Of a stretch of 64,000 nucleotides of DNA, positions 1 through 8,132 are shown one piece after another. Numbering within the stretch: the first letter of the stretch is position 1; each line of letters starts with the position of its first letter. This DNA comes from UKL13-2 sp044346745 (GTDB lineage: Bacteria; Pseudomonadota; Gammaproteobacteria; Burkholderiales; Usitatibacteraceae). The notes beneath the pieces are model-generated. The model had not been told where the DNA came from. It searched no databases and worked only from the letters and a program-made list of their open reading frames with translations. The stretch covers positions 68,384-132,383 of the forward strand of contig JBIIYQ010000001.1 of the NCBI GenBank assembly GCA_044346745.1, read 5' to 3'. The position numbers and the translations under genes are program-made.

Positions 1-158
1 TGCCATTCGGTTTGCTCCTGCTTTTCGCCGCTCTTATCTTTCCACTGAGAAGTGGTTGCGATCGAAATGTTGGTAATCGCGCCGCCGTCCGGCATGTAGC
101 GCGTTTCTGGGTCGCGGCCAAGATTGCCGACGAGGATTACTTTGTTTACTGAGGCCAT
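1..158 (-). CDS. ssb: Single-stranded DNA-binding protein, 5' part only
   Basis: SSB coats single-stranded DNA in replication, recombination and repair. Only the first 52 codons are present, because the gene runs off the left edge. The reading starts MASVNKVILVGNLGRDPETR, the standard N-terminal OB-fold strand of proteobacterial SSB, and continues with a typical YMPDGGAITNISIATT stretch. The gene is divergent from uvrA, an arrangement shared with Escherichia coli, where both genes belong to the SOS regulon. The acidic C-terminal tail that binds partner proteins lies outside the window. Confidence 0.95.
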   Translation of the reverse strand, partial: MASVNKVILVGNLGRDPETRYMPDGGAITNISIATTSQWKDKSGEKQEQTEW

Positions 159-398
159 AGCGTGTTTCCTTACATTAACGTGGAAAAACTGCACCCAATG
201 TGCTGAATGGAATTCTGGTTCGAAGACCAGCATTGCGTTTCAAGAAATAGGTGCAGAACAGTGATGCGAGCGAGTAATATAGCAGGTTGCATTTTTTAGA
301 TTCGCACCGAATTTCGGGGGCGAATCTGCTCGTTAAAGAGCGTTGAATCAACATCCCTTGATTCAAGGATTTAGCCGGGAAAGCTCATCAAGCACGTT
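159..398. promoter_or_regulatory. Divergent ssb/uvrA control region with three inverted repeats
   Basis: This 240-base gap carries promoters for both divergent genes, although I could not fix convincing -35/-10 pairs. It holds three symmetrical elements. CTGGTTCGAAGACCAG at 215-230 fits the CTG-N10-CAG outline of a LexA box. A nested hairpin at 298-327 has outer arms AGATTCGC/GCGAATCT and an inner CCGA/TCGG stem. A 9+9 inverted repeat at 343-366 (TTGAATCAA, 6-base spacer, TTGATTCAA) sits 32 bases before the uvrA start. LexA control is inferred from the gene pair and the box outline; the match to the classical box interior is poor. Confidence 0.45.
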
Positions 399-3263
399 AT
401 GGATTACATCAAGATTCGCGGCGCACGGACGCACAACCTCAAGAACGTCAACTTAGATTTGCCCCGTCACTCCCTCGTCGTCATTACCGGCCTGTCGGGC
501 TCTGGAAAATCATCACTCGCTTTCGACACGTTGTACGCCGAAGGCCAACGTCGTTACGTCGAATCGTTGTCTGCGTATGCACGCCAGTTTCTGCAGTTGA
601 TGGAAAAGCCCGATGTTGATTTGATCGAAGGATTGTCGCCGGCGATTTCAATCGAACAGAAGGCAACATCACACAACCCAAGATCGACGGTTGGTACCGT
701 AACCGAGATTCACGATTACTTGCGGCTGCTCTTCGCCCGCGCCGGCACGCCGTATTGCCCTGAACATCAGCTCGCGCTGGAGGCACAGACCGTTTCACAA
801 ATGGTGGATACCGTCTTGGCAATGCCCGCGGGTACAAAACTGATGCTACTGGCGCCCGCGATTGTCGACCGAAAGGGTGAACACGCTGAACTCGTCGACG
901 AGTTTCGGAGCCAGGGTTTTGTCCGCATGCGCGTTGACGCCAAGGTCATCGAAATCGATCAATTCCCAAAGTTAGACAAACAAAAGAAACACACCATTGA
1001 GGTGGTTGTTGATCGCATCAAGACAGCGCCAGATCTTAAGCAGCGCATCGCCGAGTCTTTTGAGACATGCCTTCGTGTCGGCAATGGCAAAGCTCTCGCG
1101 GTTGATATGGATTCAGGCAAAGAGCTGCTGTTCTCGTCAAAGTTTTCCTGCCCGATTTGCGACTATTCGCTCTCGGAAATGGAACCGCGACTGTTTTCGT
1201 TCAACAACCCGATGGGTGCATGCCCCAGTTGCGACGGGCTGGGCGAGATTACTTTTTTCGATCCCAAACGCATCGTTTCCTACCCCGGCTTGTCGCTGGC
1301 CGGCGGCGCAATCAAGGGGTGGGATCGCCGCAACCAATTCTATTTTCAGACGCTGATTGGATTGGCGGAACACTATCAGTTTGATATTGACAAGCCGTTC
1401 GACAAACTCACGCCTGAAGCGCAGCAGATTATCTTGTTTGGATCTGGCAAAGACAAAGTCCCATTCAAGTATCCCGGCGAGCGGGGTAAACCCATCATTC
1501 GCGCTGACGTCTTTGAAGGTATCGTGCCCAATTTGGAGCGCCGCTATCGCGAAACCGATTCAATGGCGGTGCGCGAAGAACTGGCGAAATATATCTCAAC
1601 CAAGGCCTGCCCCGAGTGCGCTGGTACGCGGCTGCGCAAGGAGGCACGTAACGTTCGTGTTGGCGAAAAGTCCCTGCATGAAATTTCCGCGATGGCGCTC
1701 AAAGAGTCCGCCCGCTGGTTTGCAGGAGTCAAGCTGACCAAACAAAAGATGGCAATCGCGGACAAGATCATTGGTGAGATCTCTGCACGCCTACAGTTCT
1801 TGAACAACGTCGGGCTGGATTACCTGTCGCTCGTTCGCTCCGCTGACACGCTTTCCGGCGGAGAGGCGCAACGAATCCGTCTTGCATCGCAGATCGGCTC
1901 CGGTCTTACCGGCGTGATGTATGTGCTGGATGAGCCATCCATCGGTCTGCACCAGCGTGACAACGATCGTTTGCTGGAAACACTTAAGCGTTTGCGCGAC
2001 TTAGGCAACTCGGTCATCGTTGTTGAGCACGATGAGGATGCAATAAACAGCGCCGACTACGTCGTTGACATGGGGCCTGGTGCCGGCGTCCACGGCGGTA
2101 TGGTCGTGGCAGAGGGAACACCCGCGCAGATCAAAAAATCATCGCAGTCGCTGACCGGACAGTATCTATCTGGCAAGAAGCGCATCAGCATGCCGAAATC
2201 GCGCTTTAAGTTAGACAAAAGGAAGCAGCTCGTCATCAAGGGTGCTCGTGGCAACAACTTGAAGAATGTGACGCTCGAATTGCCGGTTGGTGGCATGATT
2301 TGCATCACCGGTGTATCGGGCTCTGGAAAGTCGACACTCATCAACGACACCCTCTATAAAACCGTCGCACACCATCTTTACGCTTCAACCAATGATCCCG
2401 CGCCTTTCGATTCAATTGAAGGTCTGGACCATTTTGATAAGGTGATCTCGGTTGACCAATCGCCGATTGGCCGCACGCCCCGCTCCAACCCAGCCACCTA
2501 CACCGGCCTGTTCACGCCGATTCGTGATTTGTTTTCATCGGTGCCGGAAGCCCGTGCACGTGGTTATGGCCCGGGCAGATTTTCGTTCAATGTAAAGGGT
2601 GGCCGTTGCGAAGCCTGCCAGGGTGACGGCGTGATCAAAGTGGAGATGCATTTCCTGCCGGACGTCTATGTGCCATGCGACGTTTGCCACGGCAAACGTT
2701 ACAACCGCGAGACCCTGGAGGTTCATTACAAGGGTAAGAACATCACCGAAGTGCTGGCAATGACCGTTGAGAATGCCTTTGAGTTTTTCAAGCCAGTGCC
2801 GGTGGTTGCGAGAAAGCTACAGACGCTACTGGATGTCGGACTCGGCTACATTCGGCTTGGTCAAAGTGCAACTACGCTATCTGGTGGTGAAGCTCAACGT
2901 GTAAAGCTGTCGCTGGAGCTCTCCAAACGAGACACCGGCAAGACACTCTTTGTTCTCGATGAACCGACCACGGGATTGCATTTCGCAGACATCGACATGT
3001 TGCTAAAGGTGTTGCACCGTCTGCGCGATCACGGCAATACGGTGGTGGTGATCGAACACAACCTCGACGTCATCCGCACTGCTGACTGGGTGATTGATCT
3101 CGGACCAGAAGGTGGCGATGGCGGCGGGATGATTCTCTGTGAGGGTCCACCGGCAACAGTTGCGCAGCACCCAACGAGTTATACCGCGAAGTATCTGCGC
3201 CCAATGTTGGGCATGAATCAGAACAAGCCCGCCGGCACCCCAAAGAAAACAGTAAATGCCTAG
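399..3263 (+). CDS. uvrA: Excinuclease ABC subunit A (UvrA)
   Basis: UvrA is the damage-recognition ATPase of nucleotide excision repair; it loads UvrB at lesions. The 954-residue length is normal. Walker A motifs GLSGSGKSS (about 31-39) and GVSGSGKST (about 638-646) mark the two ABC ATPase halves, and each half has an LSGGEAQR signature. CPIC and CPSC pairs around 251-280 and CEAC/CDVC pairs around 737-762 are the zinc modules. The start was chosen because MDYIKIRGARTHNLKNV is the usual UvrA N-terminus; the ribosome binding site is weak. The gene is divergent from ssb and is followed by a possible weak terminator hairpin (AAATGCC/GGCATTT, about 3254-3278). Confidence 0.98.
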   Translation: MDYIKIRGARTHNLKNVNLDLPRHSLVVITGLSGSGKSSLAFDTLYAEGQRRYVESLSAYARQFLQLMEKPDVDLIEGLSPAISIEQKATSHNPRSTVGTVTEIHDYLRLLFARAGTPYCPEHQLALEAQTVSQMVDTVLAMPAGTKLMLLAPAIVDRKGEHAELVDEFRSQGFVRMRVDAKVIEIDQFPKLDKQKKHTIEVVVDRIKTAPDLKQRIAESFETCLRVGNGKALAVDMDSGKELLFSSKFSCPICDYSLSEMEPRLFSFNNPMGACPSCDGLGEITFFDPKRIVSYPGLSLAGGAIKGWDRRNQFYFQTLIGLAEHYQFDIDKPFDKLTPEAQQIILFGSGKDKVPFKYPGERGKPIIRADVFEGIVPNLERRYRETDSMAVREELAKYISTKACPECAGTRLRKEARNVRVGEKSLHEISAMALKESARWFAGVKLTKQKMAIADKIIGEISARLQFLNNVGLDYLSLVRSADTLSGGEAQRIRLASQIGSGLTGVMYVLDEPSIGLHQRDNDRLLETLKRLRDLGNSVIVVEHDEDAINSADYVVDMGPGAGVHGGMVVAEGTPAQIKKSSQSLTGQYLSGKKRISMPKSRFKLDKRKQLVIKGARGNNLKNVTLELPVGGMICITGVSGSGKSTLINDTLYKTVAHHLYASTNDPAPFDSIEGLDHFDKVISVDQSPIGRTPRSNPATYTGLFTPIRDLFSSVPEARARGYGPGRFSFNVKGGRCEACQGDGVIKVEMHFLPDVYVPCDVCHGKRYNRETLEVHYKGKNITEVLAMTVENAFEFFKPVPVVARKLQTLLDVGLGYIRLGQSATTLSGGEAQRVKLSLELSKRDTGKTLFVLDEPTTGLHFADIDMLLKVLHRLRDHGNTVVVIEHNLDVIRTADWVIDLGPEGGDGGGMILCEGPPATVAQHPTSYTAKYLRPMLGMNQNKPAGTPKKTVNA

Positions 3264-3266
3264 ATT

Positions 3267-3299
3267 CGGCGGGCATTTTCGAGCATTTTTGCCCCAAAC
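3267..3299. repeat. Short dispersed repeat, copy 1
   Basis: These 33 bases just after uvrA match 35189-35221 between rplL and rpoB at 30 of 33 positions without a gap. The sequence begins CGGCGGGCATTTTC. In this copy GGGCA and TGCCC can pair across the element. Neither copy is coding. Its role is unknown; it may be a small palindromic intergenic element. Confidence 0.5.
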
Positions 3300-3334
3300 T
3301 GCCCGTCAATCCTTGTGTTTTATACTCGTTACCT

Positions 3335-4627
3335 ATGAGCCCTCGCGACCTATTACTCGATAGCTTTCGTGCTGCGTTGGCGGTCGCCGACCCCCTTCAG
3401 ATCGTGCCAAAACACTTACCGGCACCACCAGCTTCCGGCAAGACGATTGTTGTTGGCGCAGGCAAAGCTGCAGCCGCGATGGCCAAAGCAGTTGAGGATA
3501 ACTGGCCGCCTACAGCCGATCTGCAAGGGCTGGTGATCACGCGTTACGCGCATGGCTATACCGGCGCTGCAAGCCTTAAGCGCATCCGCGTGGTCGAGGC
3601 CGGGCACCCCGTACCAGACGAGTCCGGCGAACGCGCCGCGCAAGAGATCCTTTCTCTCGCCCGTTCTGCGCAGCCCGAAGACTCGTTACTGGTGCTTATC
3701 TCCGGCGGAGGCTCGAGCCTGCTGTCACTGCCTGCCGGTGAAGTCAGCATGGTGGACCTAAAGGCGGTTACGAGAGCCTTGCTCAGCAGTGGCGCGCCCA
3801 TCCAAGAGATGAACATCGTACGCAAACATCTCTCTTCGATTCAAGGTGGAAGGCTAGCCGCGGCAACACAAGCCAAGGTAGTGACGCTCATTATTTCCGA
3901 CGTGACGGGAGACGACCCGTCCGCCATCGCTTCAGGCCCAACGGCACCGGATGTGTCGAGTTACCAAGATGCACTCGACATCCTCAATAGATTTAGGATT
4001 ACGCCGCCTGTATCCATCGCACGACATCTTTCCAACGGCGCACGCGGCGAGATCGCCGAGACACTAAAGCCCGGCGACGCGGTGTTCGGCCGCGTTGAGA
4101 ACCATGTCATCGCGACGGCGCATCAAAGTCTTTCCATGGCGGCTGCATTCTTCCAACAACACGGCATTACGCCGATGATCCTGGGCGATAGCGTGACCGG
4201 TGAGGCTCGCGAGGTCGCCAAAGTCTACGCGGCGCTGGCACGGCAAATCCAACAACATCATCACCCCCTCAAGCCGCCGGTTGCCCTGATCTCTGGTGGC
4301 GAATGTACGGTGACACTCGCACCGGGCAATCAGGGACGCGGTGGCCGATGTAGCGAGTTTTTGTTGTCGCTGGCGATCAGTCTGGACGGTCTGCCGCACG
4401 TGGCAGCGATTGCCTGCGACACCGATGGCATTGACGGCTCCGAGCAAAACGCCGGCGCGGTTCTGACCGATCAGTCTTTGCCACGCGCCCGCGCCATGGG
4501 AATGAATGCACAGCAACGACTCGACGCCAACGATGCGTTCGGGTTCTTTGCCCCGCTGGGAGATCTCGTGGTCACCGGCCCCACCCGTACCAATGTCAAC
4601 GACTACCGGGCCATTCTCGTCTTCTGA
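3335..4627 (+). CDS. Glycerate 2-kinase, MOFRL family (TtuD/GckA-like)
   Basis: This family phosphorylates D-glycerate to 2-phosphoglycerate in glyoxylate, tartrate or serine-cycle metabolism; older annotations call it hydroxypyruvate reductase TtuD. The 430-residue length fits. An N-terminal glycerate-kinase domain carries VVGAGKAAAAMAKA near residue 35 and ISGGGSSLLSLPAGE near 125. The C-terminal MOFRL domain shows ISGGECTVTL and GRGGRCSEFLLSLA near 325-350. A TATACT box at 3321-3326 lies only 8 bases before the ATG, and no Shine-Dalgarno sequence is visible, so the message may be leaderless. No pathway partner is adjacent. It converges on rplQ. Confidence 0.9.
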   Translation: MSPRDLLLDSFRAALAVADPLQIVPKHLPAPPASGKTIVVGAGKAAAAMAKAVEDNWPPTADLQGLVITRYAHGYTGAASLKRIRVVEAGHPVPDESGERAAQEILSLARSAQPEDSLLVLISGGGSSLLSLPAGEVSMVDLKAVTRALLSSGAPIQEMNIVRKHLSSIQGGRLAAATQAKVVTLIISDVTGDDPSAIASGPTAPDVSSYQDALDILNRFRITPPVSIARHLSNGARGEIAETLKPGDAVFGRVENHVIATAHQSLSMAAAFFQQHGITPMILGDSVTGEAREVAKVYAALARQIQQHHHPLKPPVALISGGECTVTLAPGNQGRGGRCSEFLLSLAISLDGLPHVAAIACDTDGIDGSEQNAGAVLTDQSLPRARAMGMNAQQRLDANDAFGFFAPLGDLVVTGPTRTNVNDYRAILVF

Positions 4628-4744
4628 GCCCGCTTGTGTTGCGCTCACCTATGGCGGCCCCACGCGGTTTGGGGTATCAGGATCCCGGTGAACTTGGTGG
4701 GGGTCGCGTGTTACCTAGATGTCACTGCGTCGTGGTTGAAAAAC

Positions 4745-4772
4745 AAAAAGGCCGACTTACGCCGGCTTTTTT
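4745..4772. terminator. Bidirectional intrinsic terminator between the glycerate kinase and rplQ
   Basis: A stem pairs AAAAAGGCCG with CGGCTTTTTT, including one G-T wobble, around an 8-base loop. It has a T run on both strands. It lies between the convergent ends of the glycerate kinase gene and rplQ, so it can stop the alpha operon from one side and the kinase transcript from the other. Confidence 0.8.
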
Positions 4773-4780
4773 GTCTAGCC

Positions 4781-5182
4781 CTAGCCTACTGCTTTTTCTT
4801 CGACGTCAGGCGCTTCGCTTGCAACCGGACGATCTACCAACTCTACAAGAGCCATCGGTGCATTGTCACCCTGACGGAAACCGAACTTCAAGATGCGCAG
4901 GTATCCGCCCTTACGCTCTTTATAACGTGGGCCAAGTTCAGCGAACATTTTGACAACAATCTCACGATCGCGCAGGCGATCAAACGCCAAACGCTTGTTC
5001 GCCAGCGTATCTTCTTTTGCAAGAGTGATCAATGGCTCGGCCACGCGACGCAACTCCTTCGCTTTCGGCAACGTTGTCTTGATTACTTCATGCAGAAAAA
5101 GAGAGTTGGTCATGTTGCGTAACATCGCGAGACGATGGGAGCTGGTTTTGTTGAGTTTACGAAGACCGTGACGGTGACGCAT
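4781..5182 (-). CDS. rplQ: 50S ribosomal protein L17
   Basis: L17 is a large-subunit protein near the peptide exit tunnel. The protein is 133 residues and begins MRHRHGLRKLNKTSSHRLAMLRN by reading (a canonical L17 N-terminus). The C-terminal tail is acidic (EAPDVEEKAVG), as in many betaproteobacteria. It is the last gene of the alpha operon, 82 bases after rpoA, and is followed by the terminator at 4745-4772. Confidence 0.98.
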   Translation of the reverse strand: MRHRHGLRKLNKTSSHRLAMLRNMTNSLFLHEVIKTTLPKAKELRRVAEPLITLAKEDTLANKRLAFDRLRDREIVVKMFAELGPRYKERKGGYLRILKFGFRQGDNAPMALVELVDRPVASEAPDVEEKAVG

Positions 5183-5264
5183 AGTAAATTTCCTTTGTTC
5201 TCTTGGCCGTTTTGCTTAGTGCAACTAAGCCAGCCTTGTTATCGTTATGGGTTATAAATAAAAA

Positions 5265-6242
5265 CTACTTCATCACACCGGCGACGGGCCAGTTCTCGAG
5301 TTTCATCCCGAGTGTCAGACCCTTGCTAGCGAGGACTTCCTTAATTTCGTTGAGCGATTTACGACCCAAGTTAGGCGTCTTGAGCAGCTCGTTTTCGGTG
5401 CGTTGGATCAAGTCACCGATGTAGTAAATGTTTTCAGCCTTGAGGCAATTTGCAGAACGCACGGTAAGTTCGAGGTCATCGACCGGCTGCAGCAGAATCG
5501 GATCGACTTGTGGCGATTTCGCTTCTTCAGCCTGCATCGGTGTACCTTGCAAGTCGGCGAACACAGACAACTGGTCAACTAACACGCGTGCGGCATAACG
5601 TACAGCTTCCTCCGGCTCAATGGAACCGTTGGTTTCAATGTCCATTACCAAGCGATCGAGGTCGGTACGCTGTTCGACACGAGCGCTCTCTACGGCGTAT
5701 GAAACACGACGCACTGGCGAGTAAGAAGCATCAAGAAGAATCGAGCCAATAGTACGACCTTCATCATTACGGCGCGCTGTCGCAGCAACGTAACCACGGC
5801 CTTTCTCGACCTTGATTTGCATGTCGATCTTGCCACCAGCCGTTAGATTGGCGATAACGTGGTCCGGGTTAACAATTTCCACGTCGTGTGACTGCTCGAT
5901 GTCTGCCCCGGTGACGGGACCCGGCGTCGACTTCTTGAGCTTCAACGTTGTGTCAGCACGGCTGTGCAGCTTGAGCACCAGACCCTTGAGGTTCAACAAA
6001 ATATCAACGACGTCTTCCTGAACGCCTTCAATGGTTGAGTACTCGTGCAAAACACCCGAAATCTTGACTTCGGTTGGTGCATAGCCCGGCATGGAGGACA
6101 ACAGAATGCGGCGAAGCGCATTACCTAGGGTGTGGCCATAACCGCGCTCGAACGGCTCCATCACAACTTTTGCGTGTGCTGGAGAAATGTTTTCGACGTC
6201 GATGATGCGCGGCTTCAGAAAAGTCGTGGCATTGCTTTGCAT
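5265..6242 (-). CDS. rpoA: RNA polymerase alpha subunit
   Basis: RpoA dimerises to start RNA polymerase assembly, and its C-terminal domain contacts UP elements and activators. At 325 residues it is full length. The N-terminal domain contains the GYGHTLGNALRRILLSSMPG dimerisation motif near residue 35. The C-terminal domain has a helix-hairpin-helix segment, TPNLGRKSLNEIKEVL, near 290. It lies between rpsD and rplQ, the standard alpha-operon order. Confidence 0.99.
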   Translation of the reverse strand: MQSNATTFLKPRIIDVENISPAHAKVVMEPFERGYGHTLGNALRRILLSSMPGYAPTEVKISGVLHEYSTIEGVQEDVVDILLNLKGLVLKLHSRADTTLKLKKSTPGPVTGADIEQSHDVEIVNPDHVIANLTAGGKIDMQIKVEKGRGYVAATARRNDEGRTIGSILLDASYSPVRRVSYAVESARVEQRTDLDRLVMDIETNGSIEPEEAVRYAARVLVDQLSVFADLQGTPMQAEEAKSPQVDPILLQPVDDLELTVRSANCLKAENIYYIGDLIQRTENELLKTPNLGRKSLNEIKEVLASKGLTLGMKLENWPVAGVMK

Positions 6243-6304
6243 TGACGAGGGCCTCTATAGATTAACGCGCGCCGTGGCGTCCCACGGCGCTGGGATGAAA
6301 CGGA

Positions 6305-6925
6305 TTACTTCGAGTAAAGTTCGACGACGAGTTGCTCGTTGATATCTGCAGCAAACTCTTGGCGGTCCGGAAGCGCTTTGAACACGCCAGCGAATTTCTT
6401 TGTATCGACTTCTACCCAGTTCGGGAAGCCATTGGCTTCAGCAAGCTTGAGCGCATCTTGAACGCGCAACTGCTTTTGCGCCTTTTCTTTCAGCGACACA
6501 ACATCGTTTGGCTTCAACAGGTACGACGGGATATTCACCGGCTTGCCGTTGACCAAAATGCCGCAATGGCTGACCAACTGACGCGCCTCTGCACGAGTCG
6601 AGCCAAAGCCCATACGGTAGACGGCATTATCCAAGCGTGATTCGAGCAGTTGCAGGAGATTCTCGCCAGTAGCCCCTTTGCGGCGCTCGGCTTCAGCGAA
6701 GTAGGTACGGAACTGGCGCTCTAGAACACCATACATACGACGAATCTTTTGCTTCTCGCGGAGCTGCGTACCGTACTCAGATACGCGTGACTGTTTCGCG
6801 CCGTGCTGACCTGGACGCGATTCAAGTTTGCACTTCGAGTCAAGCGGACGACGCGCGCTTTTCAGGAAGAGATCAGTACCCTCGCGACGCGAGAGTTTGC
6901 ATTTAGGACCGATATAACGTGCCAT
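6305..6925 (-). CDS. rpsD: 30S ribosomal protein S4
   Basis: S4 nucleates small-subunit assembly on the 5' domain of 16S rRNA and is the usual translational autoregulator of the alpha operon. The 206-residue protein begins MARYIGPKCKLSRREGTDLF, and an S4 RNA-binding domain (SRLDNAVYRMGFGSTRAEARQ region) starts near residue 93. It sits 20 bases after rpsK. Autoregulation here is inferred from the family; I did not identify the pseudoknot upstream of rpsM. Confidence 0.98.
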   Translation of the reverse strand: MARYIGPKCKLSRREGTDLFLKSARRPLDSKCKLESRPGQHGAKQSRVSEYGTQLREKQKIRRMYGVLERQFRTYFAEAERRKGATGENLLQLLESRLDNAVYRMGFGSTRAEARQLVSHCGILVNGKPVNIPSYLLKPNDVVSLKEKAQKQLRVQDALKLAEANGFPNWVEVDTKKFAGVFKALPDRQEFAADINEQLVVELYSK

Positions 6926-6945
6926 TTGGATATCTCTTTTGCTAA

Positions 6946-7344
6946 TTACATGCGACGACGCTTGGGTGGACGGCAGCCGTTGTGCGGAACTGGCGTCACA
7001 TCGGCGATCGACATGATTTTGATTCCCAACGCGTTCAACGCGCGAACGGCAGACTCACGGCCGGGGCCTGGCCCCTTGATGCGCACCTCGAGGTTCTTGA
7101 TGCCACATTCCTGTGCAGCCTTACCAGCAGCCTCGGCCGCGATCTGCGCTGCAAATGGAGTGGACTTCCTCGAACCTTTAAAGCCAGCGCCGCCAGACGT
7201 CGCCCACGACAAGGCGTTGCCCTGACGGTCGGTGATCGTGATGATGGTGTTATTGAACGACGCGTGAATATGTGCGATTCCTTCCGACACATTCTTTTTG
7301 ACTTTCTTGCGAACGCGTGTTGCTGCAGCAGTCGGTTTAACCAT
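6946..7344 (-). CDS. rpsK: 30S ribosomal protein S11
   Basis: S11 forms part of the platform of the 30S subunit near the mRNA exit. The protein is 132 residues, with the family signatures HIHASFNNTIITITD and GPGPGRESAVRALN and the basic end PHNGCRPPKRRRM. It lies between rpsM and rpsD in the alpha operon with short spacers, and is expected to be translated from the same message. Confidence 0.98.
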   Translation of the reverse strand: MVKPTAAATRVRKKVKKNVSEGIAHIHASFNNTIITITDRQGNALSWATSGGAGFKGSRKSTPFAAQIAAEAAGKAAQECGIKNLEVRIKGPGPGRESAVRALNALGIKIMSIADVTPVPHNGCRPPKRRRM

Positions 7345-7368
7345 TGTGTGTACCTCGTTTCCGAAACT

Positions 7369-7731
7369 TTATTTCGCCAGGCGAACAGCTTTGCGTGGTC
7401 CCTTGCGGGTGCGCGCGTTGGTGCGAGTGCGCTGACCACGAACTGGCAAGCCCTTGCGATGACGGGTGCCGCGATAACAACCAAGGTCCATCAGACGCTT
7501 GATTGACATCGAAATTTCACGCCGCAAATCGCCTTCGACTGTTACCTTGCCAATCTGCTCACGCAGTTTGTCCATGTCGCTGTCGTTCAGATCTTTGATC
7601 TTCGCTGAACCGCTAACACCGGCAGCCTCACAAATCTTCTGCGCGGTATGACGACCAATGCCGTAAATCGCCGTAAGGGCGATTTCTGCATGTTGATGAT
7701 TGGGGATATTTACACCAGCAATACGTGCCAT
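7369..7731 (-). CDS. rpsM: 30S ribosomal protein S13
   Basis: S13 lies in the head of the 30S subunit and contacts the P-site tRNA and the 50S bridge. It has 120 residues, starts MARIAGVNIPNHQHAEIALT, and ends in the conserved basic RGQRTRTNARTRKGP tail. It is the first alpha-operon gene and starts 12 bases after the rpmJ stop, so it is probably co-transcribed with the spc genes. No separate promoter is visible. Confidence 0.98.
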   Translation of the reverse strand: MARIAGVNIPNHQHAEIALTAIYGIGRHTAQKICEAAGVSGSAKIKDLNDSDMDKLREQIGKVTVEGDLRREISMSIKRLMDLGCYRGTRHRKGLPVRGQRTRTNARTRKGPRKAVRLAK

Positions 7732-7743
7732 GATGGATGACCT

Positions 7744-7857
7744 TTAGCCTTGACGTTGCTTATGACGCGGATCTTTGCAAATGACGCGCAAAACACCTTT
7801 GCGGCGCACCAACTTGCAATTGCGACAGATTTTTTTAACAGATGCCTGAACTCGCAT
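7744..7857 (-). CDS. rpmJ: 50S ribosomal protein L36, zinc-ribbon form
   Basis: This 37-codon gene lies in the gap between rpsM and infA. Translated, it begins MRVQASVKKICRNCKLVRRK and ends in DPRHKQRQG. Cys11, Cys14, Cys27 and His32 form the C-C-C-H zinc site of the zinc-binding L36 type. A paralogue lacking these residues, if the genome has one, would lie elsewhere. The order infA-rpmJ-rpsM is the conserved end of the spc operon. Confidence 0.97.
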   Translation of the reverse strand: MRVQASVKKICRNCKLVRRKGVLRVICKDPRHKQRQG

Positions 7858-7881
7858 TTCTTTCTCCTTGCTCTCCGACGC

Positions 7882-8100
7882 CTATTTGGCGCGGAAGGTA
7901 ATTCGTGCTTTCGTTAAATCGTAGGGCGAAATCTCAACCGTGACTTTGTCCCCCGGCAATATGCGAATGTAGTGCATACGCATCTTTCCCGAGATATGAC
8001 CCAACACGACATGCCCGTTTTCCAACTTAACCCGGAACATCGCATTCGGCAATGTTTCCTGGATGACGCCCTGCATTTCAATCGTTTCTTCTTTTGACAT
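7882..8100 (-). CDS. infA: Translation initiation factor IF-1
   Basis: IF-1 occupies the A site of the 30S subunit during initiation. The 72-residue product is a single OB fold with the usual signatures, GVIQETLPNAMFRVKLENGH near the start and ISGKMRMHYIRILPGDKV in the middle. It is encoded between secY and rpmJ, as in many betaproteobacteria; in E. coli infA lies elsewhere. Confidence 0.97.
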   Translation of the reverse strand: MSKEETIEMQGVIQETLPNAMFRVKLENGHVVLGHISGKMRMHYIRILPGDKVTVEISPYDLTKARITFRAK

Positions 8101-8132
8101 TAATCTACGACCGTTCCCTTTTTCGCTAAAGC

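Noticed and set aside
298..327. Hairpin upstream of uvrA as a terminator for ssb or uvrA
   Set aside because: It lies upstream of both genes. On the minus strand it is followed by A-rich sequence, and on the plus strand by no T run.
4064..4648. 194-codon antisense frame over the glycerate kinase gene
   Set aside because: It overlaps a clear MOFRL kinase on the other strand and shows no family motifs.
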